From Acinetobacter johnsonii CIP 64.6 (GTDB lineage Bacteria; Pseudomonadota; Gammaproteobacteria; Pseudomonadales; Moraxellaceae), in NCBI RefSeq assembly GCF_000368045.1, contig NZ_KB849230.1, forward strand, positions 135,124 to 199,123: a stretch of 64,000 nucleotides of DNA. The letters run 5' to 3'. Position 1 is the stretch's first letter, and each line of letters begins with the position of its first letter. The notes under the pieces were generated by a model, which saw nothing but the letters and a program-made list of their open reading frames with translations, was not told the DNA's origin and did no database searches. The position numbers and the translations under genes were made by a program. Positions 62,942-64,000 of this stretch are shown here, in pieces.

Positions 62942-63325
62942 ATGACTACAAATCACCAGACATCCATCGCATCTCTTGCGAAAAAACGAAGAACATACAG
63001 TGCTGAATTTAAACAGCAGATCGTTCAGGCTTGTAAAGCACCGGACGTTTCAATTGCTTCGGTCGCTTTGCAACATGGATTGAATACAAATCTTGTATCC
63101 AAATGGATTCGCTTAATTGATGCTAAGCCAGGGAATGATCGCTCACCACTACCGAATAAACCTGCATTTATTGCCTTATCTTGCTCTGCACCATTAGATC
63201 CTACTCCTACTGACATGTTAACGGTTCAAATTACTTTACCCCACTCAAAAGCAGAAATTGGCTTGAAATGGCAAGTATCAGAAATATCTGCTTTAGCAGA
63301 ATTACTCAAGGCACTTGCAACATGA
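62942..63325 (+). CDS. tnpA: IS66 family accessory protein TnpA
   Basis: Protein of 127 residues with an N-terminal helix-turn-helix (KRRTYSAEFKQQIVQACKAPDVSIASVALQHGLNTNLVSKWIRL) typical of IS66 OrfA. It binds DNA and is required for transposition with TnpB and TnpC in this family. The stop overlaps the tnpB start by ATGA. Confidence 0.9.
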   Translation: MTTNHQTSIASLAKKRRTYSAEFKQQIVQACKAPDVSIASVALQHGLNTNLVSKWIRLIDAKPGNDRSPLPNKPAFIALSCSAPLDPTPTDMLTVQITLPHSKAEIGLKWQVSEISALAELLKALAT

Positions 63326-63657
63326 TCCGCATTGATGAAATCTGGCTTTCTACCCAACCTCTGGATATGCGAGCAGGGATGGATACTATCATGGCTCAGG
63401 TGGTGAGAGCCTTTGGCTACATTAAACCGCATTGTGCTTACCTGTTCTGTAATAAACGTGGCCATCGCATGAAAGTGCTGGTACATGATGGACTGGGCAT
63501 CTGGCTGTGTGCCCGGCGGCTGGAACAGGGAAAATTCCACTGGGCGCAGGTTCACCAGGGTGAAAGCATGGCGATCAGTCCGGAACAGTTACAGGCACTG
63601 ATCCAGGGTTTACCTTGGCAGCGCATTGGACGACAGCAGGTGGTGACGATGCTCTAA
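63322..63657 (+). CDS. tnpB: IS66 family accessory protein TnpB
   Basis: Protein of 111 residues from ATG 63322, coupled to tnpA by ATGA. It contains the family pattern IDEIWLSTQPLDMRAGMDTIMAQV, AYLFCNKRGHRMKVLVHDGLGIWL and ARRLEQGKFHW. Unlike IS605 TnpB, it is not a nuclease; its role is accessory. Confidence 0.93.
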   Translation: MIRIDEIWLSTQPLDMRAGMDTIMAQVVRAFGYIKPHCAYLFCNKRGHRMKVLVHDGLGIWLCARRLEQGKFHWAQVHQGESMAISPEQLQALIQGLPWQRIGRQQVVTML

Positions 63658-63731
63658 ACTAGGCTGGTCCATTCTGCTATTCTCCAAACGTTCTATTTCC
63701 TCTGCGTCATGACCTCAGGCATACTGCGGTC

Positions 63732-64000
63732 ATGAAAATGCTGCCTGATTTAAGCCAACTGACCCATGAACAACTGCTGGAATTTACCCGGCAGTTGGCG
63801 ATGCAGCATCAGTCTCTGGCACAATCAAATCAAGAATTAGAAAAATCAAACCAACAATTAGATACCAAAGTTCAGCATCTTGAAGTATCCAATCAGCAAT
63901 TAGATGCTCAAGTTCAACATCTTTCTATTCTCAATCAAAAATACGAGCATGAACTCGCACTATTTAAACAGCACAAATTCGGCAGTAAAAACGAACATCT
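63732..64000 (+). CDS. tnpC: IS66 family transposase TnpC, partial
   Basis: An open frame from ATG 63732 to the window edge, 89 codons. It has a coiled-coil N-terminus (LEFTRQLAMQHQSL, then repeats of NQ-x-LE/D) followed by ALFKQHKFGSKNEH, the leader of the IS66 DDE transposase. The catalytic domain is outside the window. Confidence 0.88.
   Translation, partial: MKMLPDLSQLTHEQLLEFTRQLAMQHQSLAQSNQELEKSNQQLDTKVQHLEVSNQQLDAQVQHLSILNQKYEHELALFKQHKFGSKNEH

Larger units (their letters stand above)
62856..64000. mobile_element. Second IS66-type element, running off the window
   Basis: It starts with the same 17-base repeat GTAAGCGTCCGCTGAAC and carries tnpA, tnpB and the beginning of tnpC in the standard IS66 order. 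A 14-bp perfect inverted repeat (62904-62917 with 62924-62937) lies just before tnpA. It is inserted inside the first IS66-type element. The right end is outside the window. Confidence 0.88.

Overview
This is about 64 kb of chromosome from a gammaproteobacterium of the genus Acinetobacter. The evidence is an AT-rich core in typical Moraxellaceae order: rpsP-rimM-trmD-rplS, a fimU-pilV-pilW-pilX-pilY1 (comC-like) minor-pilin operon, gmk-rpoZ-spoT with a degenerate SpoT synthetase domain, pilMNOPQ-aroK-aroB-damX-like, gltB-gltD, and an rsmH-first dcw cluster. No rRNA, tRNA or CRISPR array was seen.

Layout. 1-2.2 kb: two tandem secreted lipases. 2.2-4.4 kb: ribosomal/tRNA-modification operon. 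4.5-11.7 kb: type IV pilus minor pilins and the PilY1 tip adhesin. 11.9-17.8 kb: ispH, gmk, rpoZ, spoT, ridA, a Fur-boxed bfd, and a bacterioferritin lacking most ferroxidase ligands. 17.8-30.9 kb: the major pilin locus, split by a mobile element. 30.9-34.2 kb: lemA/TPM-domain genes and a putative metal-dependent hydrolase. 34.4-40.4 kb: glutamate synthase. 40.8-48.4 kb: damX-like, aroB, aroK and pilQPONM. 48.6-51.1 kb: PBP1a. 51.1-59.1 kb: rlmA and the start of the dcw cluster. 59.3-64 kb: a sulfate-binding protein, a decayed paralogue of it, and nested insertion sequences.

The most notable feature is an 11,351-bp element (19290-30640) inserted in the major pilin gene pilA. The host promoter, ribosome binding site and first 35 coding bases lie at 30641-30675 (minus strand). 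The rest of the gene lies at 18863-19289 (minus strand). Joining them gives exactly 462 bases, an uninterrupted 153-residue prepilin, with no base lost or duplicated. The element encodes three consecutive, ATGA-coupled tyrosine-recombinase-family proteins plus a small coiled-coil protein. It also carries its own complete pilin gene (20068-20499) with its own sigma-54 promoter and terminator. So it destroys the resident pilin and appears to supply another: a mobile 'pilin replacement' element. In the element's pilin the four codons spanning the insertion site are all synonymous variants of the host codons, which could prevent self-insertion. The inferred 20-bp target also occurs intact in a minor pilin gene at 4905-4924. 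Other cargo includes two ribbon-helix-helix regulators with palindromic operators between them, an XRE regulator, a secreted protein placed downstream of the captured pilA promoter, and several decayed genes.

The right end is a four-layer nest: a frameshifted sulfate-binding-protein gene cut by an IS200/IS605 element, whose tnpA is cut by an IS66-type element, which is cut by a second IS66-type element running off the window.
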